Origin: Lysobacteraceae bacterium NML93-0399 | GTDB lineage: Bacteria; Pseudomonadota; Gammaproteobacteria; Xanthomonadales; Xanthomonadaceae | Assembly (NCBI GenBank): GCA_002307375.1 | Contig: NTJI01000001.1 | Span: forward strand, 62,001-126,000 | Length of the DNA: 64,000 nt | Direction: 5' to 3' | In this document: positions 22,592-31,786 of the stretch, piece after piece | Position numbering within the stretch: the stretch's first letter is position 1 | Layout: the number at the start of each line of letters is the position of its first letter | Notes under the pieces: generated by a model | The model's database searches: none | Told to the model about the DNA's origin: nothing | Seen by the model: the letters and a program-made list of their open reading frames with translations, nothing else | Program-made: the position numbers and the translations under genes

Positions 22592-23725
22592 TCAGGACGT
22601 CATACGGTCCCAGAACCCTTTGACGCCATCCATGAAAGTGCTCGACTTGGGCGAATGCCGGCGCGCGTTCTCCTTGGTGAACGTCGCCTCGAATTGCTCG
22701 AGGATGTCGCGCTGCTCGGCCGTCAGATTGACCGGCGTTTCCACGACGACCTTGCAGTAGAGATCGCCCGGCCCGCGGCTGCGCACCGATTTGACGCCCT
22801 TGTCGCGCAGGCGGAACACCTTGCCGGTCTGCGTCTCGGACGGCACGCGGATCTCCGCCTCGCCACCCAGCGTGGGAACGCGGACGGTGTCACCGAGCGC
22901 AGCCTGCGAGATCCGCACCGGCACCTCGCAATGCAGGTCGTCGCCGTCACGCTCGAAGATCGCATGCGGACGCACCCGCACTTCGACGTAGAGATCGCCC
23001 GGCGGCGTGCCCGCGGGACCTGCCTCACCCTCGCCCGACAGACGGATGCGGTCGCCGGTATCGACACCGGCCGGCACCTTCACCGACAGCACCTTCTCGT
23101 CCTCGACACGGCCGGCGCCATGACAGCGCTTGCAGGGATTGGCGATGATCTGACCCTGCCCGCCGCAATGCGGACAGGCCTGCTGCATGGTGAAGATGCC
23201 GCGCTGCATGCGCACCTGGCCGCGGCCGGCGCAGGTGGAACAGGTCTCGCGCTTGCCGTCTTCCGAACCGCTGCCGTCGCATTCGTCGCAGGCCGCCAGG
23301 GTCGGCAGCTCCACACGCTTCTCCACGCCGGCGACGGCTTCCTCGAGGTCGAGCTCCATCACGTAGCCGACGTCGGCACCACGACGCGGGCCGCCACGTC
23401 CGCCGCCACCTCCGAAGATGTTGCCGAAGATGTCGCCGAAGATGTCGCCCATGTCGGCGCCGCCGAAGCCCGGCCCCGCATTGCCGCCGCCCATGCCGTG
23501 CTCGAACGCGGCATGGCCATGCTGGTCGTACATGCGCCGCTTGCCGCCGTCCGACAGCACCTCGTAGGCCTCCTTGCACTCCTTGAACGCAGCTTCCGCG
23601 GCGGCATCGCCCGGATTGCGGTCGGGATGGTGCTTCATCGCACAGCGGCGATAGGCCTTCTTGAGTTCGTCTTCGGTCGCGCTGCGGGTGACGTCCAGCA
23701 CTTCGTAGTAGTCGCGTTTGCTCAT
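22592..23725 (-). CDS. dnaJ: Chaperone DnaJ
   Basis: 377-aa type I Hsp40. The J domain carries HPD ([11 protein letters not shown]), followed by a Gly-rich linker ([21 protein letters not shown]) and four CxxCxGxG-type zinc repeats ([32 protein letters not shown]). C-terminal substrate-binding domains complete it. It stimulates DnaK ATPase and delivers substrates. It is the last gene of the operon, separated from dnaK by a terminator-like hairpin, so it may be expressed at a lower level. Confidence 0.98.
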   Translation of the reverse strand: MSKRDYYEVLDVTRSATEDELKKAYRRCAMKHHPDRNPGDAAAEAAFKECKEAYEVLSDGGKRRMYDQHGHAAFEHGMGGGNAGPGFGGADMGDIFGDIFGNIFGGGGGRGGPRRGADVGYVMELDLEEAVAGVEKRVELPTLAACDECDGSGSEDGKRETCSTCAGRGQVRMQRGIFTMQQACPHCGGQGQIIANPCKRCHGAGRVEDEKVLSVKVPAGVDTGDRIRLSGEGEAGPAGTPPGDLYVEVRVRPHAIFERDGDDLHCEVPVRISQAALGDTVRVPTLGGEAEIRVPSETQTGKVFRLRDKGVKSVRSRGPGDLYCKVVVETPVNLTAEQRDILEQFEATFTKENARRHSPKSSTFMDGVKGFWDRMTS

Positions 23726-23731
23726 ACGGCA

Positions 23732-23850
23732 GTGATTCGTAATTCGTGATTGGTGATTCGAAAAAGCGCGCTTGACCCCGAGTCGCGAAAGAAAGAAGCG
23801 GAACCGGGGCTCCGCTTCTTCCAGTCACGAATCAGGAATCGACCAATTAC
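23732..23850. repeat. Inverted heptad repeats around the dnaK-dnaJ hairpin
   Basis: Four tandem 7-bp units (TGATTCG, TAATTCG, TGATTGG, TGATTCG; 23733-23760) lie on the dnaJ side. Complementary copies (CGAATCA, CCAATTA) lie at about 23828-23850 on the dnaK side. Together they form an outer imperfect stem enclosing the hairpin at 23793-23820. The right edge touches the 3' end of dnaK. Confidence 0.7.
23793..23820 (-). terminator. Hairpin between dnaK and dnaJ
   Basis: Perfect 10-bp stem (arms 23793-23802, 23811-23820, loop ACCGGGGC) followed on the minus strand by TCTTTCG. It could attenuate readthrough from dnaK into dnaJ or protect the dnaK 3' end. Confidence 0.7.
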
Positions 23851-25766
23851 GACTTCTTCTCGTCGTCCTTGACCTCGGTGAACTCCGCGTCGACCACGTC
23901 GTCAGACTTCGGTGCATCGCCCGGGGCCGCACCGGCCTCGCCCTGGCCGGCCGCACCGGCGGCTGCGAACAGCTGCTGGGCGACTTCCTCGAGGTGCTTG
24001 GACTTGGCCTCGATCTGGCCCTTGTCGTCGCCCTTCATCGCGGTTTCGACTTCCGCGATCGCGGCTTCGGCGTTGCCGATCAGATCGCCCGGCAGCTTGT
24101 CGCCATTGTCCTTGATCGCGCTGCGGGTGCTGTGCACCAGCGCATCGGCCTGGTTGCGCGCGCCGACGAGCTCTTGGAACTTCTTGTCGTCCTCGCGGTG
24201 CGCCTCGGCATCGGCGACCATCCGGGCGATCTCGTCGTCCGACAGGCCCGAACCGGCCTTGATCTCGACCTTCTGCTCCTTGCCGGTCTTCTTGTCCTTG
24301 GCCGACACGTGCAGGATGCCGTTGGCGTCGATGTCGAACGACACTTCCACCTGCGGCATGCCGCGCGGCGCCGGGTCGATGCCGGTCAGGTCGAACCGCG
24401 CCAGCGACTTGTTGAAGCGGGCCTGCTCGCGCTCGCCCTGCAGCACGTGCACGGTCACGGCCGACTGGTTGTCGTCGGCGGTCGAGAACGTCTGCGAGGC
24501 CTTGGTCGGGATCGTGGTGTTCTTCTCGATGATCTTGGTGAACACACCGCCCAGGGTTTCGATGCCCAGGCTCAGCGGGGTCACGTCGAGCAGCAGCACG
24601 TCCTTGACGTCACCGGCCAGCACGCCACCCTGCACCGCCGCGCCGATCGCCACGGCCTCGTCGGGGTTGACGTCCTTGCGCGGCTCCTTGCCGAAGAAGT
24701 CGGCAACGGCCTGCTGGACCTTGGGCATGCGGGTCTGGCCACCGACGAGGATGACCTCGTTGATGTCGGACGCGCGCAGGCCAGCATCGTTGAGCGCGAT
24801 GCGGCAGGGCTCGATCGACTTCTTGATCAGATCCTCGACCAGCGCTTCGAGCTTGGCGCGGGTCAGCTTGATGTTCAGATGCTTCGGGCCAGAGGCGTCT
24901 GCGGTGACGTACGGCAGGTTCACCTCGGTCTGCTGGCTCGAGGACAGCTCGATCTTCGCGCGCTCGGCCGCGTCCTTCAGGCGCTGCAGCGCCAGCGGAT
25001 CCTTGCGCAGGTCGATGCCCTGATCCTTGTTGAACTCCTCGACGAGGTAGTCGATGACGCGGGCGTCGAAGTCTTCGCCGCCGAGGAAGGTGTCGCCGTT
25101 GGTGGCCAGCACCTCGAACTGCTTCTCGCCGTCGACTTCCGCGATCTCGATGATCGACACGTCGAAGGTGCCGCCGCCCAGGTCGTATACGGCGATCTTG
25201 CGGTCACCGCCCGACTTGTCGAGGCCGTAGGCCAGCGCGGCCGCGGTCGGCTCGTTGATGATGCGCTTCACATCCAGACCTGCGATGCGGCCGGCGTCCT
25301 TGGTCGCCTGGCGCTGGCTGTCGTTGAAGTAGGCCGGCACCGTGATCACCGCTTCGGTGACCTTTTCACCCAGGTAGTCCTCGGCGGTCTTCTTCATCTT
25401 CTCGAGAATGCGCGCGGAGACTTCCTGCGCGGAGAGCTTCTTGCCGTCGCTCGTCGACACCCAGGCATCGCCGTTGTCGTGCTCGAGGATCTTGTAGGGC
25501 ACCAGGCCGATGTCCTTCTGGACCTCGGCATCCTTGAACTTGCGGCCGATCAGGCGCTTGACCGCGAAGAAGGTGTTGCTGGGGTTGGTAACGGCCTGAC
25601 GCTTGGCCGACGCGCCCACCAGAACTTCGCCGTCCTTGGTGTAGGCGACGATCGAAGGCGTGGTGCGGTCGCCCTCGCTGTTCTCGATGACCTTGGCCTT
25701 GCCGCCGTCCATGATCGCCACGCACGAGTTGGTCGTGCCGAGGTCGATGCCGATGATCTTTGCCAT
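23847..25766 (-). CDS. dnaK: Chaperone DnaK (Hsp70)
   Basis: 639-aa Hsp70. The ATPase domain begins [15 protein letters not shown] and contains the phosphate-2 block [13 protein letters not shown] and [10 protein letters not shown]. The substrate-binding domain contains [14 protein letters not shown], and the acidic lid ends [15 protein letters not shown] precedes the ATG. It folds and refolds proteins with DnaJ and GrpE, its operon partners. Confidence 0.99.
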   Translation of the reverse strand: MAKIIGIDLGTTNSCVAIMDGGKAKVIENSEGDRTTPSIVAYTKDGEVLVGASAKRQAVTNPSNTFFAVKRLIGRKFKDAEVQKDIGLVPYKILEHDNGDAWVSTSDGKKLSAQEVSARILEKMKKTAEDYLGEKVTEAVITVPAYFNDSQRQATKDAGRIAGLDVKRIINEPTAAALAYGLDKSGGDRKIAVYDLGGGTFDVSIIEIAEVDGEKQFEVLATNGDTFLGGEDFDARVIDYLVEEFNKDQGIDLRKDPLALQRLKDAAERAKIELSSSQQTEVNLPYVTADASGPKHLNIKLTRAKLEALVEDLIKKSIEPCRIALNDAGLRASDINEVILVGGQTRMPKVQQAVADFFGKEPRKDVNPDEAVAIGAAVQGGVLAGDVKDVLLLDVTPLSLGIETLGGVFTKIIEKNTTIPTKASQTFSTADDNQSAVTVHVLQGEREQARFNKSLARFDLTGIDPAPRGMPQVEVSFDIDANGILHVSAKDKKTGKEQKVEIKAGSGLSDDEIARMVADAEAHREDDKKFQELVGARNQADALVHSTRSAIKDNGDKLPGDLIGNAEAAIAEVETAMKGDDKGQIEAKSKHLEEVAQQLFAAAGAAGQGEAGAAPGDAPKSDDVVDAEFTEVKDDEKKS

Positions 25767-25878
25767 TGCGGGGATTCCTCTAAGAGATTGCGTATCTGGG
25801 TGACGGCTGGGCCGTCGATGCCGGGTATCTGGGGACGTGCAACACAGCGTTCAAGCGCCGTGTGCAGGTGCGCGCAGG

Positions 25879-26412
25879 TCAGTCGGCCTTGGCGACGACG
25901 ACCATCGCAGGCCGCAGCAGGCGCTCGTTGAGCAGGTAGCCCTTCTGGAACACCTGCGCCACCGCGCCCGGCGGCACGCCCGGCACCTCGACGATGCTCA
26001 TCGCCTGGTGGTGCTCGGGGTTGAACGGCTCGCCCGGCGCCGGCGCCACGGTCGACAGGCCGTTGCTCTCGGTCGCCTTGGTCAGCTCGCGCAGCGTCAG
26101 CTCGACGCCGCTGCGCAGCGGATCGGCTTCGCCAGCGCTGGCCAGGCCGGCTTCGAGCGCGTCGAATACCGGCACCAGCGCCGACAGCAGACGCTCGTTG
26201 GCGAAGCGGCGGGCACTCTCGACCTCGCGCGCCAGGCGCTTGCGCTGGTTTTCGAGGTCGGCGCGCTCGAGCAGACTCTGCGCGCGCAGCTGTTCGAGTT
26301 CGGCGCTGAGCAGTTCGACCTGCTCGGCCAGTTGCTGTTCGACCGAGGTCTGGGCCTCGCCGTCGGTGTCGTGGAATTCGGGGGTCTGGGAGTCGTGCTG
26401 GGGCTGGGTCAT
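25879..26412 (-). CDS. grpE: Nucleotide exchange factor GrpE
   Basis: 177-aa GrpE: a Gln/Asp-rich N-terminus, a long coiled coil (LAEQVELLSAELEQLRAQ...) and the C-terminal beta domain block HHQAMSIVEVPGVPPGAVAQVFQKGY. It releases ADP from DnaK. It lies 64 nt after hrcA and 112 nt before dnaK. Confidence 0.98.
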   Translation of the reverse strand: MTQPQHDSQTPEFHDTDGEAQTSVEQQLAEQVELLSAELEQLRAQSLLERADLENQRKRLAREVESARRFANERLLSALVPVFDALEAGLASAGEADPLRSGVELTLRELTKATESNGLSTVAPAPGEPFNPEHHQAMSIVEVPGVPPGAVAQVFQKGYLLNERLLRPAMVVVAKAD

Positions 26413-26476
26413 GTCCGGTTCCGGGGCGGTCGTCTGGCCGCCGACGGCACCAGCTATGGGGCCGGCCGGCCGTGAT

Positions 26477-27520
26477 TCAAGACTCCGGATGCAAGGCAGC
26501 CCCCAACAGGCTGGCCGTGGCCTGCACCACCGGGATCACCCGGTCGTAGGCCATGCGCGTGGGACCGATCACGCCCAGGACGCCCAGGGTGCGCCCCGCC
26601 GCGCTGTAGGGCGCGGTGACCAGCGACATGCCCTCCAGCGGCGCCAGTCCGGTCTCCTCGCCAATGAAGATGCGCACGCCCGGGGCCCGGATCGTGCGTT
26701 CGAGCAGCTGCAGGATCTCGCGCTTGCGGGCGAAGGCTTCGAACAGCTCGCGCAGGCGGTCGAGATCGGACAGGTCCTGCACCCCGATCAGCCGGTTCTG
26801 CCCCGCCAGCAGCATGCCCTCGTCGCCGGGCACCAGCGCCTGCTCGGCCAGTTCCATCGTCTGCGACAGCAGCGCTTCCATCTCGTCACGGGCGTGACGC
26901 AGTTCATCGACCAGAGCAGCACGGATGTCGCCCAGCGGTCGGCCGGCGAACTGCTGATTGAGATAGTTGGCGACACGCTCGAGTTCGGCGGCCTCGAAAC
27001 TGCGACGGGTCTGGATGATGCGGTTCTGCACCTCGTGGTCGGCGAAGACGATGATCGCCATCACCCGCTGGCCGTCGAGCGGCACGAAATCGATGTGCCG
27101 GAACGCGAGCTGCTCGCGGCGTGGCACCGAGACCACGCCGACGAAATGGGTCATCGCCGATACCAGTTCCGACGCACTGCCCAGCAGCGACTGCTGTCCA
27201 CCGATCGCGCCGAGTTCGCCGCGCAGACGTTCCATTTCCGGCGCGCGCAGCGGCTTGACCTGCAACAGCGAGTCGACGAACACGCGGTAGCCCTGCGCGG
27301 TCGGCACCCGCCCGGCCGACGTGTGCGGCGAGACCAGCAGACCCGACTCCTCCAGGTCGGCGAGGATGTTGCGGATCGTCGCGGCGCTGACGTCGAGGCC
27401 TGCGTGGCGGGCCAGCGTCTGCGAACCGACCGGCTCGCCGTCCTGGATGTGGCGCGCGATCAGCGTGCGCAGCACCTGACGCGCGCGCGGGTCCAGGGGA
27501 TGACGGGTCTCGGACGGCAT
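26477..27520 (-). CDS. hrcA: Heat-inducible transcription repressor HrcA
   Basis: 347-aa repressor. The winged-helix N-terminus has DPRARQVLRTLIARHI and GLDVSAATIRNILADLEESGLL; a GAF-like dimer domain and the conserved SPHTSAGRVPT follow. HrcA binds CIRCE elements, but no TTAGCACTC/GAGTGCTAA pair is visible in the window, so its operator is elsewhere (for example at groESL) or diverged. Start 27520 is picked by family alignment; the upstream ribosome site is weak. It is first in the chaperone operon and divergent from recN. Confidence 0.96.
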   Translation of the reverse strand: MPSETRHPLDPRARQVLRTLIARHIQDGEPVGSQTLARHAGLDVSAATIRNILADLEESGLLVSPHTSAGRVPTAQGYRVFVDSLLQVKPLRAPEMERLRGELGAIGGQQSLLGSASELVSAMTHFVGVVSVPRREQLAFRHIDFVPLDGQRVMAIIVFADHEVQNRIIQTRRSFEAAELERVANYLNQQFAGRPLGDIRAALVDELRHARDEMEALLSQTMELAEQALVPGDEGMLLAGQNRLIGVQDLSDLDRLRELFEAFARKREILQLLERTIRAPGVRIFIGEETGLAPLEGMSLVTAPYSAAGRTLGVLGVIGPTRMAYDRVIPVVQATASLLGAALHPES

Positions 27521-27647
27521 GCGGGCGGTATACGGCCCCGCTGCAGGCGATGCAAGCGCCGCACGGCGTTCTCCGACCGTGAGACGGCCACGCGGTATCC
27601 AGCACGCGTCTACACCGCCGCGATCGGCCAAGGCACAATCCGCACCC

Positions 27648-29333
27648 ATGCTGACCCATCTCGCCATCCGCAATTTTGCCGTCGCCAGCCAGTCGGATCT
27701 GGAGTTCGGCGCAGGACTGACCGTCATCTCCGGTGAAACCGGCGCCGGCAAGTCGTTGCTGGTCGATGCGCTGGGTTTTCTGTCGGGCCAGCGCGCCGAC
27801 AGCGGCATCGTGCGCCACGGAGCCGAACGCGCGGAACTGCACGCGGAGTTCGCGCTCGACGATGCCGCGCCCGCGCTTCGCTGGCTGCGCGAGAACGAAC
27901 TCGACGACGGCGGACTCGAAAACGGCATGGTCTGCCAGCTGCGCCGCACCCTGCGCGCCGACGGCGGCTCGCGCGCGTGGATCAACGGGCGTCCGGCAAC
28001 GATCGCCCAGCTCGGGGAGCTGGCCGGCCATCTGGTCGAGATCCACGGCCAGCACGAACACCAGGCCCTGCTCGCGCGTGGCAGCCAGCTCGCCCTGCTC
28101 GATGCGCAGGCCGGGAACGCGAAGCTGCTCGCCGACGTGCGCGCGGCCACGCAGGCCTGGCGCGCGCTCAGTGACGAGCGCGAAGCGCTCGTGGGCATCG
28201 GCGATGTCGGCGAGCGTCGCGATTGGCTGCGCCATCAGCTCTCCGAGCTCGACGGCGAATCGCTGGCCGAGGATGCGGTCGCCGAGCTGTTCGCCAGCCA
28301 CCGGCGCCACGCCAATGCAGCCGGCCTCATCCAGACCTGCGACGCGGCGCTGCTGCGCATGCGTGGCGACGATGCCCTGGGTCTGCCGCAGGCGCTGCAG
28401 GCGCTTCGGCACGATCTGGGCCGGATGCGCGCGCATGAACCGCGGCTGGGCGATGTCGACGCCATGCTCGACACGGCTGCGATCCAGCTCGACGAGGCCA
28501 CGCGCCTGCTCGACCAGGTGCGGGACGATCTCGATATCGATCCCGATGCGCTGGCGACACTGGAAGCCCGGCTCGGCCGCCTGCACGAACTGGCACGCAA
28601 GCACCGCGTCACACCCGAGGAACTGGGACAGGTGCAGGCGCGCCTGACCGCCGAACTCGAAGCACTCGACGGCGCCGGGGACCGCCTGCGCCAGCTCGAC
28701 GGCGAGATCGAAGCGGCATTCGCCCGCTGGCGCACTGCTGCCGACACGCTCGGCGCGGCGCGGCGCAAGGCGGCCGAGGCGCTGTCGGCGGCGACCACCG
28801 CGCTGATCCACGAACTGGGCATGGGCGGCGGCGTGTTCGAGGTGGCGATCGAGCCGCTCGAAGTCACGCGCCCCGACCCGCAGGGCGCCGAACGCGTGGA
28901 GTTCATGGTGTCGGCCAATGCCGGCCAGCCGCCGCGTGCCTTGCGCAAGGTCGCGTCAGGCGGCGAACTGTCGCGCATCTCGCTGGCGATCGAGGTCGCC
29001 GCGCTCGGCCACGACGCCGTGCCGACGATGGTGTTCGACGAAGTCGATTCGGGCATCGGCGGCGCGGTGGCCGACATCGTCGGCCGCAAACTGCGCGCAC
29101 TCGGCGCCAGCCGACAGGTGCTGTGCGTCACCCATCTCCCGCAGGTGGCGGCCAAGGGTCATGCGCACTACCGCGTGCACAAGGCTGCGGCAGAGGGCGC
29201 GACCGAAAGCCATGTGACCCGACTCGACGAGCGCGCACGCGCCGAGGAGCTGGCGCGCATGCTCGGCGGTGTCGAGGTCAGCAAGGAAGCGCGTGCGGCG
29301 GCCCGCAAGCTGCTGGCGACCGCCGACGCCTGA
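27648..29333 (+). CDS. recN: DNA repair protein RecN
   Basis: 561-aa SMC-like ATPase for double-strand break repair (E. coli 553 aa). Walker A is GETGAGKS (29-36), a coiled-coil middle follows, the ABC signature is ASGGELSRISLAIEV and Walker B is TMVFDEVDSGIGG. Start 27648 is preferred over 27519, whose extra 43 residues overlap the hrcA promoter region. It is divergent from hrcA with a 127-nt gap. Confidence 0.97.
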   Translation: MLTHLAIRNFAVASQSDLEFGAGLTVISGETGAGKSLLVDALGFLSGQRADSGIVRHGAERAELHAEFALDDAAPALRWLRENELDDGGLENGMVCQLRRTLRADGGSRAWINGRPATIAQLGELAGHLVEIHGQHEHQALLARGSQLALLDAQAGNAKLLADVRAATQAWRALSDEREALVGIGDVGERRDWLRHQLSELDGESLAEDAVAELFASHRRHANAAGLIQTCDAALLRMRGDDALGLPQALQALRHDLGRMRAHEPRLGDVDAMLDTAAIQLDEATRLLDQVRDDLDIDPDALATLEARLGRLHELARKHRVTPEELGQVQARLTAELEALDGAGDRLRQLDGEIEAAFARWRTAADTLGAARRKAAEALSAATTALIHELGMGGGVFEVAIEPLEVTRPDPQGAERVEFMVSANAGQPPRALRKVASGGELSRISLAIEVAALGHDAVPTMVFDEVDSGIGGAVADIVGRKLRALGASRQVLCVTHLPQVAAKGHAHYRVHKAAAEGATESHVTRLDERARAEELARMLGGVEVSKEARAAARKLLATADA

Positions 29334-29376
29334 CGTTATCCGATGCGCTGCACGCGCACTGGCGCGCCGTTCGGTA

Positions 29377-29446
29377 TGTAGGAGCGCGCTGGCGCGCGAA
29401 AAAGGCCTTCCCGTGAAAGCCCGTCGCGCGCGAGCGCGCTCCTACA
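29377..29446. repeat. Single GTAG-type REP pair
   Basis: Two inverted copies of TGTAGGAGCGCGCT...CGCGCGA (29377-29399 forward, 29424-29446 reverse) differ by one base. They form a BIME-like hairpin between the convergent recN and fur, 44 nt after recN. Confidence 0.8.
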
Positions 29447-29514
29447 CAGCGCATCAGCGCTCGGTCTTACCGAAAATTGCTTTCACCGGCGAAAGCGTGG
29501 CGCACTGAAGCGAA

Positions 29515-29919
29515 TCAGCGCTTCTTGCGTACGTAGAGCACCAGCGAGTGCTCTTCGAGGATGTAGCCGTGCTGTTCAGCGATCTGCCGCTGCAGGGCTT
29601 CGATCTCGTCGCTCTCGAACTCGATGATCTTGCCGCTGTCGACATCGACCATATGGTCGTGATGACCACCACGGTCGAGTTCGTAGACGGCGTGACCGCC
29701 TTCGAAGTTGTGCTTGAGCACGAGGCCTGCCGCCTCGAACTGGGTCAGCACGCGGTATACGGTCGCCAGTCCGATTTCGTCGCCCTGCTCGAGCAGCTGG
29801 CGATAGATGTCCTCGGCGGTCATGTGCTGGCGCGGCGTACGCTGTTCCAGCAATTGCAGGATCCGCATCCGCGGATGGGTGACTTTCAGTCCGGCCTTGC
29901 GCAGGTCGAGCGATTCCAT
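29515..29919 (-). CDS. fur: Ferric uptake regulator Fur
   Basis: 134-aa iron-responsive repressor. The N-terminal winged helix (GLKVTHPRMRILQLLEQ, GLATVYRVLTQFEAAGLV) is followed by the metal site GHHDHMVDVDSGKIIEFESDEIE. The zinc CxxC pair seen in many Fur proteins is replaced by VDVDS, so no structural CxxC zinc site is expected. A CTGGAGAC ribosome site precedes the ATG. It is divergent from bamE/omlA, as in Xanthomonas. Confidence 0.96.
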   Translation of the reverse strand: MESLDLRKAGLKVTHPRMRILQLLEQRTPRQHMTAEDIYRQLLEQGDEIGLATVYRVLTQFEAAGLVLKHNFEGGHAVYELDRGGHHDHMVDVDSGKIIEFESDEIEALQRQIAEQHGYILEEHSLVLYVRKKR

Positions 29920-30051
29920 GATGTCTCCAGAACAGGCCGGTGAGAACGGGCCGGCATTCCACTGGCGGTTGAACGCCAGCTGCCTGAATCGCGGTCGCGG
30001 CGTGGCGCGCAGTGTATCATCGGCCGGTCATTCCAGGCCGTCTCCAACGCC

Positions 30052-30435
30052 ATGCACAAGCTTCTTCTCGTTCCGGTTCTCGCCTTGGCCACCAGTGGCT
30101 GCGGCCTGCTGTACAAGCAGCCGATCTACCAGGGCAACCTGATCGATGCATCGGCGGTCGAGCAGCTGCAGGTCGGCATGGGCAAGCCGCAGGTCGAGGC
30201 GCTGCTGGGCACGCCGTCGATCGCCGACCCCTTCCATCACCAGCGCTGGGATTACACCGCCTCCGAGCGCGTGAATCGTCGCGGCCAGACCACGATCAAG
30301 AACTTCACCGTGTTCTTCGAGAACGACCAGCTCGCGCGCTGGGAAGGCGAGTACTTCCCCAAGCGCGACGAGGAACTGGCCGCGCAGATGCGCAAGTTCG
30401 GCAACCTGCCGCGCGAGCGCGGCAACCGTCGCTGA
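30052..30435 (+). CDS. bamE: Outer membrane assembly lipoprotein BamE (OmlA)
   Basis: 127-aa SmpA/OmlA lipoprotein of the BAM complex. The signal peptide ends at lipobox ATSGC. The mature part has the BamE fold with the conserved LQVGMGKPQVEALLGTP and a C-terminal FFENDQLARWEGEYFP. The divergent fur/omlA pairing is the known Xanthomonas arrangement. Confidence 0.95.
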   Translation: MHKLLLVPVLALATSGCGLLYKQPIYQGNLIDASAVEQLQVGMGKPQVEALLGTPSIADPFHHQRWDYTASERVNRRGQTTIKNFTVFFENDQLARWEGEYFPKRDEELAAQMRKFGNLPRERGNRR

Positions 30436-30445
30436 TCCAGCAGTC

Positions 30446-30724
30446 TCAGCCCGCGCCGCGGCTTGCGGCGGCGCGGCGGCGCCGCGCGTCCTTGGGCTCG
30501 GCCTGCAGCGCTTCGAGCAGTTCGAGGCGGTCGCCGTCGCGGAGCACGTGGCCGGCCTGCACCCGCACGCCGAATACCGCGTAGCCCGCCACTCGTACGA
30601 GCGCCTCGGGCGCAGATGCCTGCACGGCGATGAGCGCCTCCTGCACGGTTGCACCTTCGGTCAACGTCAGCGGCCACGTCCGGTGATGGCCGGGATGGGC
30701 CCGCACCACGGTCACGCGTATCAC
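30446..30724 (-). CDS. ratB: RatB/RnfH-family ubiquitin-like protein
   Basis: 92-aa protein of the RnfH (UPF0125) family with a beta-grasp fold: TLTEGATVQEALIAV, GVRVQAGHVLRDGDRLELLEALQAEPKDARRRRA. The start is GTG at 30724, overlapping the ratA stop (GTGA), so translation is coupled. This pairing is the ratAB toxin-antitoxin-like operon of E. coli, where RatB's role is unclear. Confidence 0.88.
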   Translation of the reverse strand: MIRVTVVRAHPGHHRTWPLTLTEGATVQEALIAVQASAPEALVRVAGYAVFGVRVQAGHVLRDGDRLELLEALQAEPKDARRRRAAASRGAG

Positions 30725-31155
30725 TCGGCGGGCTCGCGCTCGGCCACGCGGATGAAGTCGTCGACCATGCGGTCGGCCAGTCCGCGGAAGCCGAGCGTCA
30801 GCGCAGGCAGCATGAGCCGGCTCGAAGGCTCGAACTCCAGCAACAGCGTGACCTTGCACGATTGCGCATCGAGCGCGCGAAAGGTCCAACGGCCATGCAA
30901 CGACTTGAATGGCCCGTCGCGCAGCTGCATGTCGATCGTATGCGGCGGGCTCAGCGTGTTTTCGGTGGTGAACCAGGTACGCAACCTGCCGAGCCCAAGG
31001 TCCAGCCGCGCAACCATGCGCGTGTCGGACGCTTCCTGGACTTCGGCCGCATCGCACCACGCGAAACGGCGCGGATAGGCGGGGACATCGTTGACCAGCG
31101 CGAACATGCGCTCGGCGGGCTGCCCGACGAGGGCACTACGTTCGATCTTGGGCAT
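30721..31155 (-). CDS. ratA: RatA, START-domain ribosome-associated protein
   Basis: 144-aa START/polyketide-cyclase fold protein beginning MPKIERSALVGQPAERMFALVNDVPAYPRR. In E. coli RatA blocks 70S assembly; in other bacteria the family is linked to coenzyme Q binding (Coq10-like). It is divergent from smpB with only 38 nt between starts, the usual ratAB/smpB order. Confidence 0.93.
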   Translation of the reverse strand: MPKIERSALVGQPAERMFALVNDVPAYPRRFAWCDAAEVQEASDTRMVARLDLGLGRLRTWFTTENTLSPPHTIDMQLRDGPFKSLHGRWTFRALDAQSCKVTLLLEFEPSSRLMLPALTLGFRGLADRMVDDFIRVAEREPAE

Positions 31156-31193
31156 GACTCGCCTGAGGGACCTGCTTGAAGGACAATGGACGG

Positions 31194-31694
31194 ATGAGCA
31201 AGAAAAGCGGTGGCAGCAAGGATAAGGCAAACAGCACGGGCACCATCGCGCTGAACAAGCGCGCGCGCCACGAGTACCACATCGAGGATCGCTTCGAAGC
31301 AGGTGTGGCGTTGCAGGGCTGGGAACTCAAGGCCATCCGCGCCGGCCGTTCCAACATCGGCGAAAGTTATGCGGTGGTGCTCAAAGGCGAACTGTTCCTG
31401 ATCGGCGCGCAGATCACGCCGCTCACGCAGGCGTCAACGCACGTGATCGCCGACCCGCACCGCTCGCGCAAGTTGCTGCTGCACAAGCGCGAGATCGACA
31501 TGCTGATCGGCCGGGTGCAGCGCGACGGCTACACCATCGTGCCGACCGCGCTCTACTGGAAGGGCAACAAGGTCAAAGCCGAGATCGCGCTGGCCAAGGG
31601 CAAGCAGAAGCACGACAAGCGCGATGCCGAGCGCGATCGCGACTGGGCGCGGGACAAGCAGCGCGCCATGCGCGCGCACAACAAGAACGCCTGA
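31194..31694 (+). CDS. smpB: SsrA-binding protein SmpB
   Basis: 166-aa tmRNA partner for ribosome rescue. The OB core ([42 protein letters not shown]) is followed by a basic C-terminal tail ([19 protein letters not shown]) that enters the mRNA channel. Its RNA, ssrA, is 2.4 kb away. Confidence 0.97.
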   Translation: MSKKSGGSKDKANSTGTIALNKRARHEYHIEDRFEAGVALQGWELKAIRAGRSNIGESYAVVLKGELFLIGAQITPLTQASTHVIADPHRSRKLLLHKREIDMLIGRVQRDGYTIVPTALYWKGNKVKAEIALAKGKQKHDKRDAERDRDWARDKQRAMRAHNKNA

Positions 31695-31786
31695 GTGTCG
31701 GCGAGTGCGTGAGCGCGAGCCGCGCGATTCGCGCCGCTGCACCGGTCTGACACGAAGGTCGCGCCCGGTGCACGCGTGCGAATTGT

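Noticed and set aside
21840..22620. Small open frames across the DnaA-box island (about 70-310 codons)
   Set aside because: They cross repeats and palindromes, lack ribosome sites and have no protein-like composition.
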